A stretch of 64,000 nucleotides of DNA, from contig NC_085059.1 of the NCBI RefSeq assembly GCF_963662255.1, positions 15,657,234 to 15,721,233 of the forward strand, read 5' to 3'. Shown here in pieces: positions 10,511 to 22,440 of the stretch (position 1 is its first letter; each line of letters opens with the position of its first letter). Under the pieces are notes generated by a model. The model was not told the DNA's origin. It did not search any database and saw only the letters and a list, made by a program, of their open reading frames with translations. Source of the DNA: Cinclus cinclus. Taxonomy: Eukaryota; Chordata; Aves; Passeriformes; Cinclidae. The position numbers and the translations under genes are program-made.

Positions 10511-13500
10511 CCCATGTCCCTCTCCCACCATGCACCCAAAGACCAGGCCAAGTCTCTCTGCTGGCTCTCAGTCCTGCAACTCAGGCAATTTTTGGGTGCA
10601 CGTATTTTGTTCTTCAGTCCTTCCTCAAGAAGCTTCCCTACCCCTGCATGCTGTGTACCATCCTAGGGGCACAAACACCTCCCTAAGCTGGGCAATACCC
10701 TCTGGCCTGGGTGCTTCCCCCTCAACCTGGAGGAGAATAGGCACAATGGCACTGTGAGGGTGGTTGTCTGTATCAAATACACTCAGACAATAAATGCGCC
10801 CAAAGATTGCCTTCCTGTAAGATGTGAGGTGATAAGAAGACAGAGAAATATAGCAGCAGTGAAGGTCATTTCAATTCAGAATTAGACCCTTTTCCCCTAT
10901 TTTTTCCCTGCTAATTAGACTCAGCAAGTCCCCCTACCTTTCTCTGAACTTTTCTGCTCTCCTTTCTCTGAGTCCTTGGGCTGTTGTTTTTGCTGCTGCT
11001 GACATGGACCCATGACCCTGGACGTGGAGCTGCTGCTCTCCCCTCACTGAAGTCAACATGCAGGGCAGTTTACATACAGCAGAGCTGTCAAGCCTTCATT
11101 TAACATGATGGAAAGCCTTGCCAAGGAGAAACACTCCCTTATTCATCACCATGCTGCTGACACCCTGCACAGAGACCCAAAATGGCTGCGTGGCTAAAGA
11201 GAAGATCTTGGGTCTTGCTGGTGTTTAACCTCCCCTCCTGGGCTGCAGAGGAGGGAAAATGTGATTAACAGCCACCATCATTCTGTGTGCTGGAGGCTGG
11301 GCTCTGCCTTGGAGTGATGCCCATGGAGCTGAGATACCAGAAGTTATCATGGCTTTGGTGTCCTTTGTAGCTGCTTTGGAAAAAAAATGTGTACTGTGTT
11401 TTCCAAGGGTTTTATATTTTCTGTCTGCACTGTGAGCCTGCCCAGCCTGCTGGACCTCAGATTACTTTGCCCATTGGGTCACCAGAGAGATTTCTGGGGT
11501 GACAAGGCAGGACAGCAAGATGAGAGACTGCCACATCCTGCCTGGCAGAGCAGGCTCCTTCTCCAGTGGGCAGGAAGCATCTGCAGGATGGGATGGGTGT
11601 GAGCCCAGGCACAGAGGGCTGAGTGAAGGGCTGGTTATCCTAAACCCAACATGGGTGGGGAAAGGGAGGGGGTGTTGGGGAGGGTTTATAAATCTCCAGG
11701 ACAGATGAGGATAGAGTTGTGACTGCTCCAACTCCCCTGGACCTCTCACCTGTGGGTTCTGACCCAGTGCAGATCCCCACTTTGGGAGGGATGAGGCCAG
11801 CCATGCATAGCAGTACAAGGTAGGACACAAAGGGGTCTATAACTGAGAGTGTGGCTGATGGTGTTGATTATCCTGAGGTGATAAGACCTGAACCAGGCCC
11901 TCTACTCATCATTTCTCTGCCCATAAATGTGCTAGAGTGGTTTTGAGGCCCCTCAGGGGGCTCTGTGGGGAAGACTGGGCAGCTGGGCTGTACCTGAGGA
12001 ATGCTGAGGTGTGGAAGTAGGAACTTGGATGCTTTGATGCCTGTTGGGTTAGCTTGAAGTTAAAGGCTATCTGAGGAGCTGGAGAAAGTTCAAAGCTATT
12101 TCTGAGCTGCTGTGTGACTGCAGTGGTGCTGGGTTTGTACTGGTGTTGGCACCTGGCAGTACTGGAAGCAGCTGGGTTTGTAGTGACCTCCTGCTCTGGA
12201 GCTTCCCTTCCCTTTTTCTGCATGAAACTGTGTGCTCAGAGGTACCTAATCCTGGGGATGGGGTGGTTGTGTGGCAGAGAAGGTGGTTGGGGATGTTTTG
12301 AAGGAATGGTTTTAGCCCTGTATCTGACATTGATAAACCCAAAGGATCGGGTTACCCCGGGGTGTGTCAGGCTGTTCTCTGTGATTTAATTCTGCTGCTT
12401 TGTTTCAGTCATCTGCCCTGGTTGTTTTATTCCACATCACTTGAGCTCCAACAGTAGCACGGCATGAGCCATCTCAGTTTTTTTTCCAGCACTACTGAAA
12501 AAAAGAACATTTAATTTTATCTTGCATTAAACCAGCTTTGAATTCCCCTTGCCCAAAATTTCATCTGCAGCTCCCTTGTCAACTGCCAGGAAAGCTGCAG
12601 GTGACTTGTTTTGAGGGGAAGGCTTGGGATGTGAACAAGCATTGGCAGGAGGACCGAGGGATATTTTTACATTAATATTGCTGCTTTGAATCGTTTAGTG
12701 TCAGCTCAGAGCCTTCAACCACACCCATCCAAGACCTCTGATTCATCCTCCTGCTGAATGAATGGAGTGACCTGGAGAGGCTGGAGCTGGGGAGTGATCA
12801 CAGTTTGGCTGTGCTGTTTCACAGACTGAGAAGTTACTGGTCGTGCATTAGCTTGACTCTGTCACGTCTTTGTCTCTTAAGTGCTGTTTGCAACACCCAG
12901 GCTTAGAGAAGATGGTAATTTAGGATGAGCTGGCAATAATTGTAGAGCACTGTAATGAGGCTCTAAAACTACAGTGTAACTAGTCAGCTAATAGCCATAG
13001 CAAGCCCTTTCTGGGGAATGCTGGAAATACCTTGGAGAGGTGAAAGAGATAGTCTTTGTTTTTTATTGAAGTTTTATGTTAAGAGCTTTACTCTTTGGCT
13101 CACATCCTGTTTTTTTGTCATTCTGGGAAAAAATTTTCAAAACAGAAATGAAGATTTTAAGGCAGTTTGTGAATATTGAGAAAGCACATTTTCATTTTAC
13201 GTTGGCTCATTGGACAATAAATCCATTGCTCTCCTCTGCTGATCAGAGGAGAGTGGTTGAGGAGAGCACAGTTTCTCCAGGGATGTCCTGAGCTGGTAGA
13301 GATTCCAGGCCTGCTGTAATCTCCCTGTGTCATGTGGAGGCAATTTAGGAGACTAACTACTCTTTATTGCAGTTTATTAAAATAAGAAATCACATCAGAA
13401 ATGTGCACTTCTGCCAAAAAAACTTTGACAACGTTGTAATGGCTCTACCTGATACAAAACTCTCCTCCATGTAACTCTCCAAGTTGGCACTAACCAGACC

Positions 13501-15710
13501 CAGATGAAAAGTTATTAGTGGAGTCAAGCTCAGAAATGAAAATCTGGAGAAGAGCAGCCAACTTTGAACAGGTCTTGCTCCCCAGAGCTCTGGCTGGGAT
13601 CTTTCCACTGAGGTTCCTGTGATGCTGGGCTGTTTTTCCAGGTGATGCCACAGAGTGGAATTATTGATGGATGGCAACAACACCTTAGAAGGGACACGTT
13701 TTCCTACATGTCACTTCTGTCTTCAATGCTTTCTGACTAACAGAGGTGGGGTTGCTGTTACTGATGTAGGCAGTGGAATCTCCAGGCAAATTTGAGCTTG
13801 TGCAGAGGAACTGCCTGAGGACTGTTCTGGGATACCCCCTGTGCCTGAGCTGTGGGGGCTGAGTCAGTGACTCTGGAGGGACTGATGTGCTTAACCTGGG
13901 AAATGGAAAGTCAGAATTATTGTTGTGGACGTGCAAATATGACAAACATCTTGTCTTGAGTTTATGCTCTATTAGCTCTCTTCTCTTGCACATTTTGGAC
14001 CTTGATTCCCGATTTTGAAAGATGGGGCATTTCAGCTCATGCAGGGTTCTTGGAAAACAATCCAGCATTCTCCAGAATCCTCCCCAGGTTCAGCTTGATG
14101 GCATTGCTCATCTGAAGAGTCCTTCTGGCTCTTTGAACTGGCCCTGACTGCTGTCACCAGCAATGGCAAGAGGGTTTTATCTACAGCTGTAATCTGTTCC
14201 TTGTCACTGGAGCATTAGCAGACACAGGGTTTCTCAGTTCCTGCTTTGCATAAATGCTTTCTCAGAACTCCTGGAACAATTTATTCCACTTCTCGGTGTT
14301 ATTTAGGAAAAGTGTTTTTGCATGCCCTTCTGTGGAGGTTGGAGACTGATCTCTGCCAGGTTTCATGTGGGCTGTGGGGGTAGGTAGGTGAAATAAAAGC
14401 CCTAGAGCTTCCCAAAGGAAATTTGTGCTGCAGGATAGATAGTAAATAAAAGGAAATGTGTTCAAAAATCTTTTTGAATGAGAACTGTTTACCACGACTT
14501 TGCAATTCTGACCTCTAACAAGATTCCTTCTATTTTTCCTTCTTCTTCCCTCTTGCTGTGAAGCCCTGCCCTAGCAAATAGAGGGTTTCCCAACCCCTTA
14601 GTGACAGAAAAGGAGCTCAAGCTGACCAGTTCATTATGATGACCAGCATTATAAACCATTATGACCAGCAGCCACAATTTATACTCTGACACTACATGGG
14701 ATATTTTTCTTGTGTACCTTATAGTGAAATATTTCTGAAACTGCATCAAGACTTCTGTGCTACACTTAAAATGTTTCTATTTCCGTGTGATGGTCGAACA
14801 GCAATAACAAAATAAGAATCAAAGCAGATGGCAGCACAGAGATATCCTTGGTTTATTCAGATGAGCCCAGGAAAATGAATATATTGATGATTGGATGATA
14901 TGTGTCATTAAGCATATAGGTTAGTCACCACTCAGTATTTTGTCTGCTCAACAGAGTACATAAACTTTTAAACATAGACCACTATTTTTGCAGCTATTTG
15001 TGTGGAATGTATCCTGTAATAAATGTTTTAATAGCATCCATTAATAGGACTGAAATTGATGGGAGATTCTATTGATGGCTGGATATAAAAGAAGATGCAC
15101 ATAATACAGTAGCCTCAAAGCAATCCCTGATTCAGTTTTAGGCTTTTTTTCCTTCTTCAGAAAAATCTTTAGTTGTATATCGTGTATTATGCCCAGGCTA
15201 TCATGAGGTAGAGCAATCATCTTTCATAGCTTCAAAATAGATGTCTGAGTTGATTTCTCTGCTACCTGCACATTTTTGAGTGGTGAGACTTTGTGATATG
15301 AGTTTTCTAGCTAAAAAAAAGGGAATAAAAAGAAAATTCTACAGCTATTAATGAGAAAAAATAGTGTTCTGAAGGCAAAGATTTCTAGTAAAAATGGCAT
15401 GTGAATGACTGTAATTGGGTACACATGGTATTTGTAAGTCTAATGCTGAGTAGGTGATTTACTCCAAATAATTCCAGAGTTTTTGGAAATGATCTTGCAT
15501 CAAGGATATTAATGCAAGTCCTCTGACAAGAATGGATTTTTCTGATGAAACATCCAAAGCATTATCCCTTGCATGGTTTTCACTTGCCACATCTGTGTTT
15601 AGCTAGGATTCCGTTCTGGGAGTTGGACAAGTGCTGGACAAATGCTTGTGCAGCACCACTGGGAACCAAGAAAAAGGAATCTGACACTTTGAAGGGAAAA
15701 AAAAAAATAA
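10511..15710. other. Non-coding stretch, no gene recognised
   Basis: Unique sequence with no supportable gene. The longest frames are 122 codons (11462-11830, - strand) and 127 codons (13685-14068, - strand), both overlapped by others and unlike any protein I know. A short imperfect repeat built on CATTATGA...ACCAGCA lies at about 14632-14671. The AT-rich part at 14860-15130 is noted as a possible conserved non-coding block. Confidence 0.65.
11653..11684 (+). other. Six-tract G-quadruplex motif beside a TATA-like sequence
   Basis: Six G runs of 3-5 bases (GGG, GGGG, GGG, GGGGG, GGGG, GGG) have loops of 1-4 bases over 32 bp. They are followed immediately by TTTATAAAT at 11685-11693. The G-tract pattern is certain. 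A promoter role is speculative, because no open frame or CpG-rich segment downstream supports one. Confidence 0.7.
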
Positions 15711-15853
15711 AATCACAGAATATCCTGAGGTGGAAATGACCTACAAGGATCATTCAAATCCAACTCCTGGCCCTGTGCAGAACCCCAAGAATCCCACGTG
15801 CCTGAGACTGTTGCCCAAATGCTGCTTTAACTCTGGCAGCCTTGGGGCCATGG
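15711..15853 (-). mobile_element. CR1 LINE fragment, 3' end, reverse orientation
   Basis: Read on the + strand this begins ATCACAGAATATCCTGAGG, continues with ACCTACAAGGATCATTCAAA and CCAACTCCTGGCCCTG, and runs through a block ending near GGCAGCCTTGGGGCCATG. That is the reverse complement of a CR1 subfamily tail common in passerine genomes. The match fades after about 15853. An A-rich run (about 15698-15710) adjoins its 3' end. It is short, non-coding and dead. The subfamily is not assigned. Confidence 0.85.
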
Positions 15854-18049
15854 AGCTGTTGTTATATTTTCTAGTAATTCCTAATCTGGAATTCCTTCAG
15901 CAACACTGGCACAACTGGAGGGTTAACATGCTGGAAATCCATTGCAAGGAGTGAGTAGATGATATTAAGGAAGAAAAACTGAGTTAAATAAGTGTTTGCA
16001 ATAGTCTGAAATTTTAATTTTTAATAATATACAAATTCAGCCTCCTAAAAAAAAATCACAAGTTGCCTGTGAATTCTTTCTACTTAATAGGCCAAATTTG
16101 CTCTGCTACAGGTGGCCACAATGCAACAAGAGTTGCATGGGTATAACTGGGGAAGTGCAAATTGCAAAATCCACATTTAGAACAACTTAGAGTCTGTGTT
16201 TCCGCATGGATCTTTCCCTCATCTGGAACATCAAAGTGTCTTGTTCATTTTTTGTGTTCAAGTTCCTATAACTCTGCCAAGCTTTACATTATGAAAAGAG
16301 GAAGAAACAAAAAAGGAATTATTTCTCATTCAGTGGGACTAATAACTGAAGAATAAAACACTGAACAATTTCATCAGCTAATTCCTACGGGGAATACAAA
16401 GCAGAAAACTTGAGCTTTTTGGAACTGGGGTTTTAAATGCGGTTTCTTTACTGAACAGTAGAGCACTTAAGCACAGAGCACTTTGCCTGATGATTTCAGC
16501 TTAGACTTTCTATGTCATAATGCAAGCATTATAATGGCACTAAAACTTGTACACATCAAGTCAGATCTCAGTTACATTTCTGTTATTCCTGTTTCCAGAT
16601 AATGCAGCTGAACCCATAGGTGTCACTGTGTTTGGTCAAGATGAAGTAATTAGAAATACATGATGCTATATAGCAATCAGAAACATTTTAATTTCTGTAT
16701 TGTCCCTCCCTGTTCCAGAGTGTTGCTTTGCTGCAAAGATTGGTTTGGGTTAATGTTCTGTCAGGGAGAAAACACCTCCCCCTTGGGCACTGGTGGATTG
16801 TCCTGGTTTGGTCTCTCCTAAATGCCTGTTGATGCTTTTTCCTCTCTGAATGCGTGAGGAACGCAAAAAATATCCTTTAGAATTGTTTAGATCAAAAGCA
16901 CCACTTGTGCAAGGGTTTTTTTACAGTTCACAGGAAAAGTCCTGAATTTGACTTGAGTAAGAGCTTTTTATTTTGTGCTGAAATGTTAATTTGTGTTTCG
17001 CGCTGGGATTAAAACCCAAGTTTACCTATACCAACATTTTCAAAAAAACACTGAGAGTAGGGGGGGTGGATCTGCTTAAAATATTTTTATAGTGGATCCG
17101 TACTTCAGTTTGTTGGTTAAATAGCATTTCAACTTCCCTGGGTCTGAGGCACTCTCCTGGTAGGAGGGTCCCAACTACATTTTCACCAGGGAAATGGGGT
17201 AACCTGCTCTCACTGAGAAGTGGGGAATGTCTCAGGGTGCCAGTAAGATGAAGGGGGCAAAGGCTTTATGGCAGCCTTTAGCTCTCCTTTTCCCCTCATG
17301 CAAAAGTCCAGAAGTCAATTACCACTGTAATTTAATTGAAGGAATTGGATGCCTCTAGATGTGGATCTTCAGGAGGTGCAAACTGTCACTGCTGAATTTA
17401 ATATTTAATCCTGCATTGGCATTTAAAGTTGAAACCAGCATTGAAGCTTCCAGTGAAGTGGGTGCAAGGTTTATATTTAGCCTGCACTTGCAGAGGAGCC
17501 CTAAGGCTGCCCTCAATTCCAAACTCAAATTCTCCACGTTCAAAAAAACTGCAGGCTTGTCTCTTGGCATAGCTGGAGGCCTCTTCTCAAAGCAGCAGGA
17601 CTCCAAGGACCCAAAACATTCCGTGCCTTTTTATCCTGCTGATTGTCTCCCTTCTGGATGCTGCAGCCTCCAAATAAACAGATGAGCTAATCTGGGAGTA
17701 TCAGGCTCTTTAGGAGCAGTGTTGTCATCCCTGAAGCACCGTGTGTTTTCTTTGCTTTAACCTCAGGCTCTGTCCATACCAGAGATATTGCCATCGTATT
17801 TCTGTCCCCTTCTGTCAGCAGCTGCTGCTCAGACAAGGAAAGAGTTTTCAGGGCAGGAAGACTTTCTGTTTAACCAGAGCCTCTGGGGAGTGTTTACACA
17901 CAAGGATCTTGTCCATGGCACTGGCTGGGTGCTGGTTTGGAAGGTGAACTGAGCTCTGCTGTGTTGGGTGCATGTGCCACCGAGTGCTGCCAAGTCCCTG
18001 TGCCCTGAGCAGGCACCAAAGGACTTGGTTGTGCTGCCATCCAGTTCAT
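15854..18049. other. Non-coding stretch, no gene recognised
   Basis: Unique, AT-leaning sequence. The best open frames are 108 codons (17359-17685, +) and an overlapping 83-codon frame on the opposite strand (17355-17606). They mirror each other and show no recognisable domain. I see no repeats of note. Confidence 0.6.
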
Positions 18050-18350
18050 TAGCTCGCGGTAGCTCTCCCCTGTTTATTTATATGGGCTAAACGTGCAAAG
18101 ACACGACAGTAAGTCAGAGTCAAATTACTTAGTGTGGCCTCCTTCAGCAGGAAAAGATGGCGCTACTGAACTCATTCATCTCCCTCTCGTTCACTGTGAA
18201 GTAACACAATTAGCAGTGAGAAAAGGCTGCCAATCCAGTGAGCAATCCTGGAGATCTCGGAGCAGTTAAGCGTGTTAATTAAATTGGCATTGCAGCAGGA
18301 GTTTGAGTTAGCAGACTACCAGCAGTCTTTCAGAGCAATGTTCCCTTCCC
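18050..18350. other. Candidate conserved non-coding block
   Basis: About eight CpG dinucleotides fall within 18054-18275, roughly one per 28 bp, whereas the flanks have about one per 100 bp. The block contains CAATTAG, a CCAAT core (GCCAATCC) and TTAATTAAATT, which resemble homeodomain and NF-Y-type sites. CpG retention with clustered homeodomain cores is typical of developmental enhancers. This is inference from base composition and motifs only; no alignment was available. Confidence 0.3.
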
Positions 18351-19691
18351 CACACAGTGCTCAGACTTCCCAAGTCTACATTGATTTGGCCAGATTCTTT
18401 GCTGCCTTTCAATGGCTTTTCTTTTCAGGGGAGCAGCTCCTAATCTACATAACTCTAATCAGAAAAAGATATGCATTAATTCAGTGTTTTGTTCCTGTTT
18501 ATAGGCATTTATGATATTTACTCTAGATTCTCCCACTTTTGCAATCTGTTCTTTCTAATGCATTTCCTCATTTTTAGGTAACTGTGGGGCTCAGCAGGCA
18601 CAACTCAGACTTGACAGACCTTTTGACACTGATCTTATGAGACCTACTATCTAGATTTCTTATCTCTGCATTAATAACCACAGAGATGGGGCCACATGAT
18701 GCTGAAAAGTCTGAGCTGCCATCACAACAACTCTACTGTTTACCTCTAGCTAAATAAAGATAGATATCTTTTGGGATCTTGCTTTTAAAATATTTGTACT
18801 TGTTTTGTGTCTGCAAGAACTTCCATCACTTACTTCTTGCCTCGTACAAGCCAGAACATTTCCTGTTGATGTAAAGCTGTGTTCTGGCTCACAGATGATG
18901 AATGTTTGTAACCAGGCTTTGGCAGCATGAACCAGACACAGCTCTGTGGGCATCAAAAGTGCAGTGCAATAACAAATTCCAGTGCAAGAGCAGTGGGAGG
19001 AAAGCCATTAACTTTAAAACTGTTTCCTATGGGTTTTACAGCATAATATCTTCTAGAAATGTTGATTCCAGTGGATACCGGTGTCAGTAATTACCCGGTA
19101 GTCCCTTGTGTGGTTGTTCACAGGAGGTCAGCAGTAAAACATGACTGATTCTCTTGAAAAAGTTCAGTCCTTGGGTTTGCCAAGTCTTCAGCAGCCTGGC
19201 TCTTTCTCTACCTGGGTATTGCCACCTTCGGAAGCAGACTGGGACTGATTCTACTTCATTACTGTTAGTGAGCACCTGGTCACTGGGAGATGAAAAGAGG
19301 AGGCAGAGCTAATCACTGCCTCCTAGGACATTATGCAACATCCTTTGGAGGGAGATACAAAGATATAACCTTCAGATGCCTTTAAGTCAATACCTGGTCT
19401 ACAGATGTCAGATGAATGCTCAATATTAAATTGGGGAATGAAAACAGGCATGCACTGCCTGCAGCTCCCCTCTGAGGGTCTGTCCCACCCATTCAGCATC
19501 TGAGGGACCCCTGCCCCTGTCCCATTTTGACTGCTTTGCTTTAAAGGCTGATGGAACTAGTTCATGGGAGGGAAATCATTGTGCCTCTTCCTCTAAAATG
19601 GATCTGTAGGAGGCTGGATGTGCTGAACTAGTACATTTCTAAGGACAAAAACTCCTAATGTTTTTGAAGATTTTTTTTCCCCTGTTACCAT
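18351..19691. other. Non-coding stretch, no gene recognised
   Basis: Unique sequence. Only short open frames of at most 80 codons are present, and no element ends or simple repeats longer than about 15 bp. Confidence 0.6.
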
Positions 19692-19704
19692 GTTGCCAAG
19701 CAAC
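19692..19704. promoter_or_regulatory. RFX X-box-like palindrome
   Basis: GTTGCCAAGCAAC is a perfect inverted repeat of GTTGC around a 3-bp spacer, the form bound by RFX-family winged-helix factors (the EF-C/X-box consensus). A further half-site-like GTTACC lies 8 bp upstream at 19684-19689. RFX sites occur in enhancers and promoters of ciliary and neural genes. The motif is read directly; binding is inferred. No promoter or gene is visible beside it, so an enhancer or a chance match are the alternatives. Confidence 0.5.
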
Positions 19705-19954
19705 ATTTTTACAGTATCAGCAGCTGGGGAAACTGAATGTCTGAAATGGATTAAAGGAGAAGAAAGAAGGCACCTGTGTTGTCTTTTGGCTATACCCTTT
19801 CACTGCTGAGAAGGTGTACCCCTCACTCCACCAGTAGACTCCCAAGTTATTAAACTGGAGCTTGGATTTATTCATCTTCATCTGTCTTTATATATATTAG
19901 CACTTGAAAGACATGCTAGATGGAGATGAAAGCCTCCAGCTAATAGATTCTTAA

Positions 19955-20017
19955 ATAATAGGGCTGGGACAGATCAGAGAGGTCCTCCAGTCATTTCTGC
20001 CAAGGGAGGTCAGCTGC
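19955..20017 (-). mobile_element. Probable decayed CR1 3' end, reverse orientation
   Basis: GGGCTGGGACAGATCAGAGAGG followed shortly by CCTCCAGTCATTTCTGCCAA and GGAGGTCAGCTG aligns in order with the reversed CR1 tail (a ggctggaaggga...cctctgg...atcatcc-type block, then tccaacccc...ctgc, then a gggtcagctg-type block). Divergence is high and the ends are unclear. A chance similarity cannot be excluded. Confidence 0.4.
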
Positions 20018-21812
20018 TGTTATCCCACCACTTGCAACGGGATGACACCAGAGTCAAAGCTTCTACCTAGAAATGCAGAGGTTGTTTCAGTCCGTACTTC
20101 AAACCCCATTTCAGACCCACAGCAGGTAACCACTCTCTGTTCCTGCTGTGGAATTCGAGGATGCATAAAAATGATGCAACACCTGACTCCCTCCCATTCT
20201 GCTGGCAGCAGAGCCTGCTCTGACTTAATTGTGACAGCCTGAGGCATGTGGCAATCCCAGTGCTGCTTTGGCATTTCTAGGGAAGCCTTTGTCTTGTATC
20301 ATTTGTATGGATGGGACACTGGGGACCCCACTGTACTGAATACTGTTCAAACACACAGCAGTAGAGACTTCTTGCTCTGCAGTGTTGAGTCAAACTTGTT
20401 CCCAGACTTTTTTAAAAGTGCATATATTACCATAATTCTGAGCTTGACAAAGTTCAGTCCCATTGGGATAGCAGTCTGCCATTACAGGTTTCTTCTCCAA
20501 GGAATATATGCTTAAAGGGGCTTTGCAATCACTTCTCTGACTCTTCTTAGCTTCTTCTTAACTTTAACACTGAAATATTTTCTAATCAAGGTCTAAAAAT
20601 CACATTGAGACTCAGTCTCAGGTGACCTTCTAACCACTCAAAAATTAATGAGCATTGAAGAAAAGCTGAGCTTTGGATCTTCATACTTTGTTTTACAGTC
20701 TGGGTGAGCTATGTTTGCTCTGTGCAGGGCAAAGGGAATTCTGTCCCTCCTTGAGCAGACAAATTGAAAGCAATAAACTTTGAGAAGACACTTGGATCAC
20801 TATAGATGTTGAGTCTTTTTAGTTTTCTGATTAATAGGATGGGCAAATAACCTTTAACAGAAAGCAAGAGGAAAAACTTTCTTTTAGAATCTTCTTTCAG
20901 GGTAGATAAAGCTGTTTTTAAAAGTCATTACTGTAGAGACTTTTGTGTTATAGCTGAAGGTGTCTAAATCCCAGAGCCATAGAAATAATCCACTTAAGAT
21001 ACTGCATTGGGTGTCTGGTGAAATATAGTTAAACAGCATTTTACATGCATTAAATATTTCTAGGACTTAGTCACTTCCCAGTCACTAAAACATAGTAACT
21101 TTTCAGCTGGTGATAAAATAAATAATGCTGCTCCTAGAAATAATAGCTACTATGTACAATAAAGCTACAACTACTTTCTAGAAGAGTTCCTTGAAGATAT
21201 TTCAAAAATGCAGAAAATATTTCTAGCTCTCTAAGGTCAGAAGTTGAGGCTGCTGTAGATGCAGCTGATGGGGTCCATTTCTGTTTTACTAGACAGAAAT
21301 GTTAAGCTTTTTGTAAAGCACTGAACTTGCATTAGCAACCGGTGTTAGAGATGTACAACCAAGTTCTGGAATAGATTTTTCTTTTGGTAACTACTGGCAG
21401 GCTTGCAAGGAGAGCCTATTTCCCTTCTGAGCTATTACTTTCTCCTCTAGCAATGTTTCCTCTTCCAGCTCCATATTTCTTCTGCTTTTTCTTTAAGTTT
21501 CAACTACATCAGAAAATGAAAAAATTCATCACAATGGCTGATACCTAACAGAGCATTTGGCTCCTTGGGGAAGGAGAAAAGAGAAACTATTTGTTTCAAA
21601 TTTTGTTTTTGCAAGGACTTTAGAACCAAAAGTCTGACCTTCTCCACAACACAGAGCAGAGCTTTTGTTCCTTTCTTCTCATCTTCCTTTGAACTGTTAA
21701 AATATCCCTGTAGTTGTGTTTAAAAAGGACCGGGGAGCATGGGGGTGGGGAGGCAATCCCTTCCATAGAGCTGATTCTGTCCCTTTTTTAATCCCAAAAC
21801 ACTCCCTGAGGG

Positions 21813-21827
21813 GTTGCCACTGGCAAT
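21813..21827. promoter_or_regulatory. Imperfect RFX X-box-like site
   Basis: GTTGCC and GGCAAT are separated by 3 bp, an inverted repeat with one mismatch from GTTGCC...GGCAAC. The spacing is within the range tolerated by RFX factors. It is weaker than the sites at 19692 and 32778. Confidence 0.3.
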
Positions 21828-22289
21828 TGCTAGTACAGCTGGAGCCTTTGCCTTACAGGTGTTAGAGCCCCTCAGTTTGTCTGACCATAACTTGGGGAAA
21901 AGAACTCTGGTAGCAGTGTGGGATCATGACAGGAGTTATAACCTCCTGTTTCTGAAGATTGCACATACTGGTGACACATTTCTCCACGGGGAATGGAGAC
22001 ATTTCCTCATTCACACACAAGTTCTGCAGCTCTCATATGCTCTTTCCCTATTTCTCATCTGGGTCAGTGCTGGTTGCCTTGGGAGTCTCTGTGCTAGCTG
22101 AGCTGGGGAGGAGGAGGGGGTGTCCCACCAAATAATAGAGTTTTTGTGTAATATCACAAGACTTGAACCCAGCCCTGGACTAAGTGTTGTATGAAACCTG
22201 GCATTGCTGTTTCAGAGCCCAGCTGTGTATCTGTTACTAATCATGAATATAATATAGTCACACCTTGATACTCTCTGGTGGGAGGGAAG

Positions 22290-22440
22290 CATTGCCATTG
22301 GCCTCTTACTACAAATGATTATAATCAATTAAATATTTGCTGAATTGTTCAAATTAATCTTCAGCAAATTTATCCAGTTATTTATTATAACTGCAAGCAT
22401 TATCCAAAGCCCATTACCATCAGTGGAAGGATTCCTGCTG
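22290..22440. other. Candidate conserved non-coding block (AT-rich, homeodomain-like cores)
   Basis: This dense, non-repetitive AT-rich segment contains ATTATAATCAATTAAATA, AAATTAATC and TTTATTATAA, with several ATTA/TAAT cores within about 100 bp. It is not simple-sequence. The look is that of a developmental enhancer core, but only cross-species alignment could show constraint. Confidence 0.22.
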
